Source of the DNA: Setaria digitata | Lineage: Eukaryota; Nematoda; Chromadorea; Rhabditida; Setariidae | Assembly (NCBI GenBank): GCA_003640385.1 | Contig: RCAB01000477.1 | Span: 1-46,708, forward strand | DNA length: 46,708 bases | Direction: 5' to 3' | Part shown: positions 24,601-35,400 of the stretch, in pieces | Layout: every line of letters starts with the position of its first letter | Numbering within the stretch: position 1 is the first letter of the stretch | Program-made: the position numbers and the translations under genes | The notes under the pieces: generated by a model | What the model was told of the DNA's origin: nothing | Database searches by the model: none | What the model saw: the letters and a program-made list of their open reading frames with translations, nothing else

Positions 24601-27272
24601 ATTATCACGCTAGCATCTTCTTATCAGTTATTAACGACTTCTGCTCGCACTAAAAATGATATTTTTATATAATTTTTTTTGAAGCTAAATAAAAAGCTAA
24701 TAAATAAAAAAAAAAATAAATAAATCTTTTCAAACACTCTTTTTCATGTTTATTTTTTTTTTTTTTTGCTTTATTTTTTGTCATAACTTCATCATTATAA
24801 TTTCAGTGTATGTGATATTAAAAAAAAAAAAAAAAAGAAAATCAATTGCAAAAAAAAAATTTTTAAAAAATTCAAAAGTAAAATTTAATAATTTTTTGCT
24901 CAATAAAATATAGATTCCCTTTTTCTTCTCTTTTTCTCAATTCATCAGTGAGAGTTTAAAAATGAAATACTGAAATTATCATTTTGTAAAAAATATGCAA
25001 AAAAAAAGCTTAGCAGGGAGAGATCTTAGTTTTTTTTTTTCTTATTTTTTGTTTTCCAAGCAATTTTTAGCATCGTTCTTTGTGGCTTAATGATGAAACA
25101 ATACCTTGCTGGCAACCTGTCGAAGCAATCATTAGTTACAACAAGCTACTTCCTAAAAACTCTTTCAACAAGGTAATACTATTCTATGCAAAAAAAAGAA
25201 AAAAAATTAAATATTATTGTAATTGCATTTCTTTCTTCTACTTCCGTAATTTGCGCTGCTACTGTTCGTTGAAGGAGGTGCTCTGTGGCAAAATGTAAGT
25301 TTTAAGTAGTCAATTTTATCCCAATTAGAAGAATTGTGTGTGTGTGTGTGTGTTTTTTTTTTTTGAGTAATTACTTAAAGAAAGTTACAGGATGAAATTT
25401 TACAATACATTGTTAGCATTTATCAATGAGTTTATCAATAAGAGAAAATGATATTATTAATTATTTTAGTTGTGAAGCGATAATATTCGTGTTTTTGGGA
25501 CTGTCAACAGTATCAAATAGACATTATTGGGATTCGATCTTTATTGGCACAACATTGCTTGCGTGTTTAATTTGCAGATTTATTGGTAGTATTATTTATT
25601 CTAATAAATATCGGCAAAATTACTTTAGAAATGTAAAATTAATTTGTAAAAGTTTATTAAAATTGTTGAAAAACTTATTCATAGAAAATTTCATTAAAAT
25701 TTCATTCAAAAAAGAAAAAAATGAAGTATTAATGAAATTGCTTTGGAAATGCCAAATGATTTATGAACAAAATTATAAAAGTTTTTTAAAATTGTTGAGA
25801 AAGCTTATTTATAAAAACTTTGCCTCAAAATTTATTTCAAAGTAAAAAAAAAAAAAGGAAAAATTTAATTATCTTGATTTGTATTTTGTCCATTTTTTGC
25901 TGTTATTTTTAGTTTCAATTTTCAGGAACTTATTTTCTGACATGTCTAGCAAATAGAGGAAGACATCAAAAAATAAATTTGGTTGATCAGTTTATAATGG
26001 CTTACGGTGGCTTACGTGGTGCCATTTGTTATGGCCTAGTAATGACATTAGACAAGGATGTTGTTTTGGCCAAAGAAATGTTCGTTTCAACCACTATTAT
26101 TGTCATTTTAACCACAGTTTTTTTACAGGTAAAATTTGTAACAAGTAATTGATAATTAGAAATTTCATCAAATATTTGAACAATTTTTTCAATGCAACAT
26201 TAAATGATTAATGGCAGTTCCATTGAGAATAATAACTTCATTAGCAAATTATTTAAATTATTAAGTATTATATCATTTGATAATCCGTATAATATTGGAG
26301 AAAAAAACTGCTAATGACTTATTTCAATTATCTTTTAAATGTAATTAATAAATTTTCATTTTAAACTCATTTCCAAAATTCTATAAATGATGCTCTTAAA
26401 GGTCAAAAGTCTATTTAATTGCGCGACAATACCTTAATATGTTCCAAACGTTCCAACCGTCAGAAATTTATCAATTTTTATTGGGCTAAATTGCAAATTG
26501 CAATTCTTTCAGGGTGCAACAATTAGGCCATTAGTTAAGTTACTCGATGTTGAAATTGAACCGAATCATCAAGAAACGTTGATCGAGCAAGTCGTCAGCG
26601 ATGTTTGTACCTCTGAAATTTCCTTTTCTTTCTATTTGATTGTGATCTTTTGTAATAATGTGTTCCGAAATGAATCTGTAAAATTTCAAGAAAACAGTGC
26701 TAAATTTTAGACAGTCCCTTCTTTATTTCTATTATTTAGTTAATCAAATTTTACGCCTTCAATTCATGCAGCAATATTGCAATTCTTCAAATGAGTTCTT
26801 TATCATATTATCACTTATCATAGTGTTATCATTAGCAAAATGCTACGATTTTTCATCATGCTATTAGAGATTACCATAGCTAAACAAAAAAAAAACTTTC
26901 AGGTTCGTGATGACATAGTGGGAGGTATGGAAGCTGTTGCTGGTATTCAAGGATCACAATGGGTAATTGTGGTTTTTTTTTGAAATTTACTTGTTCTGAA
27001 GTAAATTTATCACTAATTGTTCTGAAGTAAATTTATCACTAATTCGATATCACTAATGCATAAAGCGCGATTCGCTAATCAAATTCCAAATTTCCAACTG
27101 TAAGAATCTTAAATATGCAAATTTTTAATTTCGTAATTTTTATTTAACATGATTAATATTTCAGTTTCGGCAAAAATTATCAAATTTTAATAATGACTAT
27201 ATCTTGCCATGTATGGTTCGTAATCAGAGAACTCGAGCTGATGAACTTCTAGCTATTTACGAAAAGCGATGA
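21650..27272 (+). CDS. Na+/H+ exchanger (NHE/SLC9 family), short-tailed
   Basis: 492 aa in 12 exons: 21650-21743, 22271-22390, 22500-22637, 23093-23283, 23625-23779, 24411-24512, 25071-25172, 25470-25585, 25926-26128, 26513-26602, 26903-26962, 27165-27272; all phases join. It is a polytopic membrane antiporter. Diagnostic blocks include [52 protein letters not shown] (D148), [13 protein letters not shown] (N176-D177, the ion-binding pair), [15 protein letters not shown] and [13 protein letters not shown] helices, and [13 protein letters not shown] (R370). It is therefore an electroneutral NHX of the plasma-membrane type rather than NHE8/9. Two features stand out: no long N-terminal signal segment precedes the first helix, and the protein stops only ~75 residues after the last TM block (EKR-stop), without the 200-300-residue regulatory tail usual in NHE1-5. 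The next gene is convergent and leaves no room for tail exons. Confidence 0.92.
25335..25353. repeat. (GT)n microsatellite in exchanger intron
   Basis: Nine TG units followed by a T run, within the intron before exon 8. Confidence 0.85.
26991..27042. repeat. 26-bp perfect tandem duplication in exchanger intron 11
   Basis: Two identical adjacent 26-bp copies beginning TTGTTCTGAAG lie between exons 11 and 12. Confidence 0.9.
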
Positions 27273-28028
27273 AGTGATGAAGCAAAATGCATAAAATTTT
27301 AAATCAATCATTTCTTCTCACTTCTGTATGATAGCGTTAACAGATTGTCTAGCAGAAATGATAGCTTGTAATATATAGCTTATTGTATAAAACTGAAATT
27401 GAAGATTTAAAATTTACTGAATTATAAATAACATAATTTTCAGTTGTATTTGTATCATGCAGCACATTAAGAAAATTCATGAACTGATATCATTTTTCAT
27501 GATTGGAAAAATTTGTTAGAAATTTATAAATTTCTTATTTCTTCATTTTTTTTTTTTTTTTTTCATAATTTTAGCATTTCATTCCTAAGCATTGGATTGT
27601 GTGTATGGAAAAAGGAAAAAAAAAAGGAGATAATTTAAGTAAATTGCATAAAATTAAATAAACTGAAGAAAGTGGTTATTAGTTGTAAAGAGGTAATTAA
27701 TTATTCTATCTATGTTTTTTTTCTTCACTTTGTTCATATTCTATTGTTTTTTCTTTTATTTTTTATTTTTATCTTTTTCACTAATAGTGCGATAAAAATA
27801 AATGACTGTTTTCAAAAAATGAAGTAAAAAACATTGCCATCTCCTCCTAAAATACGCAATCGTATCTTTTAAATCTTTCCGAACAATTTCTTTTTATTTT
27901 TTTTTTTTGAATTTTGCTCGATTATTAAGCATACATTTCTAATGTTGGATAAATTTTTATCCATCGTTATGTGTTACGAAATTTGACAAAATTTACAGAT
28001 TATCTGTTATTTTGCTAATCCAATCTGT
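27273..28028. other. Convergent intergenic spacer
   Basis: 755 bp between the stops of the exchanger and the cathepsin B-like gene, presumably both 3' UTRs. It contains T runs (for example 27547-27563 and 27898-27909) and no coding signal. Confidence 0.65.
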
Positions 28029-29710
28029 TCATACCAAACCGGCAACTGCTTCTTCAGGTAATTCCGATTGTCTTATGCGGAAAAAGCCTGCAAAAGAATG
28101 AGAAAAGCTATTATTTGTACGAAAACTTACATGACATTTTTTGTAAAAGTTTAACATCAAAAAAAATTTTAATGCTATTCTGAAAAGAATACTTATCGCT
28201 AAATTTAACATGAAAAATCTAATCATTATTAAAATAGCTTGCAGTTATTTGCTTTATTTATGGGAAAAAGAAAAAACCGAATTTAAATTTAAAATTTTTT
28301 TTAAACCTACTTATTCCTTTTCTATTTTGAATTAAGATTTGCAAATTTCTGTAATGAATTTTGATCATTTATGCAAAATTAACGTACCATAGTCACCCCA
28401 GTTTCGGCCCCATGTATTCATATAGAGCCAATATTTAAGATTATCCTCTTCTCCCCAACCTAGCAGTTTAGCGCAATGTCCGTAAAGTTCTTTTGAAATT
28501 GACGAATTAACAGTTTGATAAATTCCTTAAATTTTTCAAAAACACTACTTGAAGAATAAATTCTCCTCAAGTTTTCTTTTTTTTTTCTTTCTTTTTTTTT
28601 TTTTTTTGTTCTTTGAAGCTATTCAAAAGACTTTTTGAGCCACATAGAAAGAGTTTAATTTTTTTTTTAGTAATATTACCATTTGTGATGCAAACGAAAT
28701 CATTTGTGAAATACTGAAATACAAATAACTATTACCTGAATCGTAATGTTGAAAATCTTCCCGTGCTGTGAAACACGCCACTATTGGGCCGTATAAATAA
28801 ATTTCACGTTTGATTAGCTCAACTGGATCGTCTGGAGAAAAAAAAAGAATGTAATTAGAAGAAAAAGTAACGAAAAATTTAAGGGTGCTTTTTAAAAATT
28901 CACTAATCTGACTAATTAATTAATCAACTTATTAAAATAGTGCTGATTAATTAAAAGCACTGAGCAATGTAATTTGTAATGTTAAAATTAAAACACATAA
29001 CTTTGAAATACACAAAAACATATTTAGATGTGTTGATAAAAAATTTTAGACTAAAACAATGCATCCAGTCCTCAGTGCTGCTAATTAATTATCGAAATGG
29101 ATTCCTTTTTAGCGCGATTGTTTTAAAATTATCTGACTAGTCAATTTTTCCATATCACTCAATGATTAATCATAATGAAAATGATTTCTAAAAGAAAAAA
29201 AAAAGAAAAAAAAAGAACAGCTAGAAAGATTTTCTTTTTCGATGATCAAATTAGCATTAAATCATTTAAATTATAAAAGAAAAGCTTATACTGAAATATA
29301 TTGAATAATTTTTAGATTTAGAAAGAATTTACTGGTTAATTTAGCTATTTAGTAATGTGTTTACTGAAATGTTACATCTTGATAGATTTTTTTTTTCTCA
29401 AAAAATATTTTGCATTTATAGTGTAATTGAATATAAATAAACCATTTCCAATAGCTCGACGAACAATTTCTTGTACTGTTGTTGCAATTTTATTGCTACT
29501 TTTTTCTGCACGAATCCAGTAAGCTTTTTGACCTTGAATTTTGAATATTTAGTATTATACTAATTATTTGAAATATTGAAGCCATTTTTTTTTTTTTTTT
29601 TTTTTTTTACATGACATTTTTTATATATTATAATAGAAATGAATTAAAATATTTGTAAAAAATAAATAAATAAATAATAGTTTTAGTAATAATTAATAGC
29701 AATAAAAATC

Positions 29711-29764
<54 letters not shown>

Positions 29765-30281
29765 GCAATGATAGATATACTGTTAGTAAGATCCTCTTCA
29801 TAGCTAAGTCCATAAAGTGGTTGACAAGTTTTTTCGCATATCGGTGTTGCCTTCTTCTGATAATCTTCAAAGGGACATGGATTACCACAGTTTGGCATAG
29901 CTGCGTACGGTTTACAACCTTCAAAACTACCATAATCACCACCTGTAATTCATTTATATATATATATATTTTTTTTTATTATATTATTATCTTTCATCTT
30001 GATATGCATCATTATCATATCATATTTCTGTTTATATTTTATACCATATATTAATTATGACTTTGTTCTTTGTGGTTTTAATTAATCATCATCATTTTGA
30101 TGATGTTTTTATATTGCCTAAATTTATAAATTAAAATTAGAAAATATAATTTGAAAGCAACACGCTGATAATTTGATTTTTAGTCATAATTCACATGTAA
30201 TTAATAACCAACCGGTTACAATGCCATGATTTCGCCAATAGATAAATGCTGACAGTGTCCAATGTGTTCCTTGACAGCTTC

Positions 30282-30312
<31 letters not shown>

Positions 30313-31840
30313 CCGATAAATGGAAATAATAGAAAAAATTACTTTTCACAAATAATTCAAAACTTTGCAATCTCCAAAACCATAATTAGAAAATATAAAT
30401 TAATTTCACGAAATTTGAAGGCAACAGTATCCTTTTGATTTCACTTTTCATCATTTAAATTGGAAATAGAAACTATTTTTAAATAAAAATAAAAAAAAAA
30501 AAAATCCATCACTGAACAACTAATTTCTCTAACCTTCCTCCAGCAATGCCAATTACTTTTTAATACACCTAAAATTAAGCCAAGCATAAATAATATGCTA
30601 ACCCGCCACATTCAGTGCAACATGATATTAGATCTTCTGCGGAAATCTGCTTCTGATTGCTATAATTTGTTGCTATACATAAGCGATCAGACATTACTGA
30701 TGCTGCTGCTATAGCCTAAAAAAGAAATAAGAATAAAAATAAAAATTAGCAAAAATTAGAAAATTAGTTTCTATTTCCAATTTAAATGATAAAAAGTAAA
30801 ATTAAAAGGATACTGTTGCTTTTTTTAGCTTTTTTTTTTTTTTTTAATGCTTTTTTTTTAGCATAATTCTGTTGCATTTTTTGTTTTGTTTCCTATGTGA
30901 CATTTAATAAATCCCTTACAATTCACATTTTGCAAATTTTTTTCCCAATTAATAAACAAATTTTTTGCAGAAATTTATAAGTTAAATTATCTTCCAGGTT
31001 TGCATTAGGTTAAATAGCTAAGTAAACGTTTTGTATCGCTATTCAAGGATTAACTTACCCAACATGATCCACAACCACCTTGATTGGATACCTGATGAAC
31101 GGACCAACACAATGACCAATGCAAACGTGTATCAAATTGTTGCGGTAGGTGTAATTTTTTACTTCTTAATAACTGAAAAATAAAAAATTTAATAGAAAGA
31201 AAAAAAAAAAAGAAAAGAAAAGAAACGAAAAAATCAATTTTAATCAACTGAGAGTTTTCATGTTTAAAAATAAATAATACAGCCAACTCAAATGATACGA
31301 TTAAAAATTAACACTTTTAGTTGTAATAATTAATTGCAGTTTAATAATTATTTAAAACAAAAGAAAAAAAAATCAAAAACACCTTTATATGTTCAACAGT
31401 GTCACCAAGAAGATATTCTCGACTTATCTTGCCACTTTTAGTTGACAGTAATTTTTTATATTCATTCACACCTCGAGATGCAAAACGGTTGTATGCCGCC
31501 TGTGATAAATCATGTTTTCCATTATCAGTCAAGATAGCAAAACAATAATTTCTCCTCTCGCTTTAAAAAATAAAATATCAATTCTTATTTGAAGTAACAA
31601 TAGAAAACTGCCTGATATTTGATAATAATAAAGAACAATTGTTGATTATTGATAATCATAATGATTAACCTTCCAAGTTGTATTTAATTCATTGATATAT
31701 GAAACAATGGAGAGATGATATAGTCTGTCCTCATCGTTATGGCTAGACCATTTTTTTTTGCCCCAAAAACGTGGCCTCTTTTTTGTGTTAAGCGTTTCGA
31801 TTATGATGCAGAATAAAAAGTGAAAAAAAGAGAAAAGCAT
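28029..31840 (-). CDS. Cathepsin B-like cysteine peptidase (papain family C1), secreted prepro form
   Basis: 374 aa in 10 exons (minus): 31840-31670, 31499-31383, 31172-31059, 30715-30603, 30277-30213, 29942-29781, 29532-29443, 28831-28736, 28525-28388, 28087-28029; all phases join from the ATG at 31840. Order: signal peptide (MLFSFFHFLFCIII), cathepsin B propeptide with INELNTTWKAAYNRF, then the mature enzyme from about LPQQFDTRLHW. Active site: NQGGCGSCW (C133, with the oxyanion Gln), GHCAKLLGWG (H326) and MNTWGRNWGDYG (N346). The triad is complete, so it is probably active, in a lysosome or secreted. The block that should form the occluding loop (MPNCGNPCPFEDYQKK) keeps cysteines but lacks the His-His pair that gives cathepsin B its carboxydipeptidase activity. 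Two upstream exons could supply an alternative membrane-anchored N-terminus. Confidence 0.88.
29712..29763. repeat. (TAA)n microsatellite in cathepsin intron
   Basis: About 17 TAA units begin within ~20 bp of the exon 6 donor of the cathepsin B-like gene. They create spurious poly-Ile/Leu open frames. Confidence 0.9.
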
Positions 31841-31981
31841 TAATCAATCAATATTTTATATCTTTTATCATTTTTAATATGTGAAATTAAAAGAAGAAAA
31901 AATCATTTGATAAGTAATAGATGTATTTGTCGAAGTGTCCAAAATATTACTCATTTTTACTTTCATTTTTTTTTTTTTTTT

Positions 31982-32486
31982 TCATAGCAAAACAAAAATA
32001 ATAATAAATTTCAACGAATCAATTTTACCCATAATTGTAGCAAGTAGCAATATGCCAATACCCGTCATGATAAAAACAGAAATCGTTGGTTTATGCTTTT
32101 CTCGAGAACAACATGTAATTAATTTGTTTTCTTTCGTTAATTTTACAACACTTGGACTGATATCACTTAATTCTAGTGAAACAATCATATCTTTTGAATT
32201 TTCTGCAAAAATATGTTTTTTTTTTTTGATATAGAAATTTTGTGATATCTTCGACAAACAAAAGCTTCATTCATTTATTGTATTAATTGACTACTGTATT
32301 ATCTTTTTTATATTATCGCTTATTTTTCATTATTTGTACAATATTAATAATGTTAAGTATTACTTTTATTTCTTTCTGAAGAAAAAAAAAAAAAAAGAAA
32401 GAAAGCAATTAGTATTAACTACCTGAGCAGTTTCTTTTAGCTTCTTCTGTTATTGGTACTGTTTCATGAGCTACTTTATCATCCAT
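31982..32486 (-). CDS. Small single-TM protein or alternative 5' exons of the cathepsin gene
   Basis: Two exons (32486-32423 and 32202-31982) join in phase and give 94 aa. The protein starts MDDKVAHETVPITEEAK, is hydrophilic for ~60 residues, then has CCSREKHK followed by a TM helix (ISVFIMTGIGILLLATIM) and a short hydrophobic end. This resembles the cytoplasmic tail plus signal anchor of a type II membrane enzyme. A GTAAAA donor (ATG-G/GTAAAA, exon end 32029) lies just after the helix, suggesting it may splice onward. That donor leaves phase 1, and I found no phase-compatible acceptor in the first five exons of the cathepsin gene ~190 bp downstream. It may therefore be an independent tail-anchored protein, or an alternative N-terminus through another donor such as TTT/GTTTTG. 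Confidence 0.5.
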
Positions 32487-35400
32487 TACTAACTATATTA
32501 TCAAATTTCAGGATATTATTATTCCATCTTCTGAAAAGCTATGATAAGAAAACGGATGTTTTTTTTTTTTTTTTTCATAATTCTAACTAAGATTAGTTCA
32601 TTAAGCATATATTATATTCATATTTAAAAAAAAAATTCTTACTAAATAGATCATAATTTAAATGCTTAGCTTGAAAATTATCATTTTTTCAAAATTTTAC
32701 TAAACAAACCATGTTTTCACAACAATTATTTATTTGTCATAGCAAAATTTTTTTGATTCTATGATAAATTAGATGATTAAAATTGATTGATGAGTTTATT
32801 ATTATTTGCTTATAGATTCATTTTCTTTTTTTTTTTTTTAAGATGTTTTTTATTTTAGCTAAAAACATCGTTATAAATGACTTATATTGCTATTTTATAG
32901 CATTATAATTAAAATGTTTACAATATTTTGCGGATATCTGAATATAATATTTACATTACTTCAAATATTTGAAAAATTTTTCAAATGAAGACTAATTTTG
33001 TAAATTAAACAGGATATTATGATAATGACAAAATTAGAAAACAAAATGAAAATAATTAACTATAAATATATATTGTATTGATATGATCTCAAAGTTTTAA
33101 AGATACATAAAGACAAAGTGAAAGAAGGAAAAGTTTTAAATTGGCCAGAAGAAAAGGATAAGTAGATTGGCAAATTCTTATCAGTGTTAAAAAAATAAAA
33201 AGCATACGACAGAAAATGATGACAAATTTACTTTTGAATATTTTATTTCAGTTTTTAAATCACAACCAAACATTGTGTCAAATTTTCATTCTTACCCTTA
33301 TTTTATTTTTATTTTTTTGAAACTTGCAAATATTTTAAGAAAAATGAAAATAACTATTTTTTTTTTTTTTTATTTCATCCGCTGAAAATTAATTTCGGTT
33401 AAAGTTTATTTTATGCAAATATTAGGAAATGGAAAATTGTTTGTTTAATAAAGAAAATTTAAGAAATGGAAAAGATTAATGCTAAATTTAGCTACTTGTG
33501 TAGGGGATTTATGCCTATTACTTACTAATGCCACGCCTCAAGGCTATTTGATTTAATTGAATATTTAATTTTTATATCTTTAACAGTCTTAATTTTCCAA
33601 CTGCATTTTGTTTTTTTTTTTTTTTGTTTTGTTTTTTTATTCGTTTACCGAAGCATAAACTTTCGATGTGTATGAAAATTTTTTATTTTTAATGTTCATC
33701 GATATCAATAAATACGTAAATGTATGAAAAACATTAACTAAGCAAAAGTGCAAAAATAAATATTAAAAAAAAAAAATGTGTGAAATTTCATTGAAAGAAT
33801 GGATTTAAAATTAACATCAGTGATATGTTATCATTTACAAAAAAAGAAAAAATAATAATAATAATAAAAGAAAATTAGCACTAATTGATAATTATTGCCT
33901 ACTTTTTCAATCTACAACTCTTTTTCGAATTTTCTTATTGCTAGTATTTAATTCTTGCTTTCGATTTTGCCTAATTTATTAGAAAAAAAAAAAGGAAAAA
34001 AAATAAACTAGCCACCTCTGATGATTGTGATATATTTTAATAATAATAATAACTGCTAATTAAACTGATTTTCAGTAAGTTTTTATGATATGAACTTCAT
34101 CTGCATATAAAATAGAAAAACTCCGTTTGAAGCCATAAAAAGCCCAGTTTTGCAGCTAGAAATGCACGCTTTACCAGTATTCTGGTCACAATTCATGTGT
34201 TTAAGTATTCAGTTAATTTTTATGTTTTTCGATCTAATTTAATGCCTTCTAAAAAGTTTTCTCACTAAATTTTATGAGATTTGCTAAGCGTGAAAAAAAA
34301 AAAAAAAAAAAAAAGAAAAGAAAGAAAAAAAAACGATGAAATGACAATTTTGCATCACTATATGAATCTAATATGTTCATTTATTTTCATACAATCCTAT
34401 TTTGCTATCAATTTTTATTAATTAGATTTTAATATAAAGCAAAATTAATATACGACAAAATTGTATTATAACGATTTGGGAAATGTAAATACATCGGATA
34501 ATCATGAATAATAGTACAATTATACTGCGAACGATTCAGCTATTTATAATTTAATTCTGCTCACATTATAATGACATAAAAATTAAATTATATTGCCAAA
34601 TGAGAAGCAATTTTTTTGTTAATAAGTGCATAACAGGTAGAATTTTTTTTCTGCACAACTTATTTTCATTTAACATCTAATAATGCCTTTTTTTTTTTCT
34701 TTTTTGAACACGGTAAAAATAAAAATAGATTTCCATTAAAATTTCATTTCATTTATTATTGAGCATTTCGAATTAATAGCAAAAAGATTTGCGAATGTAC
34801 TTTGCATAATTTGTTGTTTTTTTTTCTTTTTTTTTTCGCGACCAATTTTTAAAATAATTGCAAAAAATAAATAAGTCGTTAAATTCCTGCAAAAAAAAAA
34901 AAATATTTTTTTAATTTTGGAAAAAATGTCCCATGTATTCTTCAGTTCTTTTATCAAATATGAATATTACTTTTTTTTTCTAGCAATTTCTTCTAATCTT
35001 TTCACTTTCAAAAATCATGAATTATAACGAAATAAAATTCCTTGCAATATTTTTTTAACAACCGAATCTTTTTTTTTTTTTTTNTTACTTTTTTTTTCTA
35101 GCAATTTTTTCTAATCTTTTCACTTTCAAAAATCATGAAATATAACGAAATAAAATTCCTTGCAATATTTTTTTAACAACCGAATCTTTTTTTTTTTTTT
35201 TCTTAAATAATTCCCTGTCAGTATTTTTGAGTACAAAATAAACTATTCAAAGAATTGAAAAAAATTTAATTATTTAAAAAAGCATTGAAAGATTGTTTGA
35301 AATAATGATAGTGATGATGAATTTATCATTATTCTAAACAAACCTACGAGAATTATCACAGGTGGATATAATAAAGTAATGCGAACTAAAGCCATCTGTT

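Noticed and set aside
29628..29942. Leu-rich minus frame overlapping the cathepsin exon
   Set aside because: It reads the exon in the wrong frame and then the (TAA)n intron; the frame with GCKPYAAMPNC is the real one.
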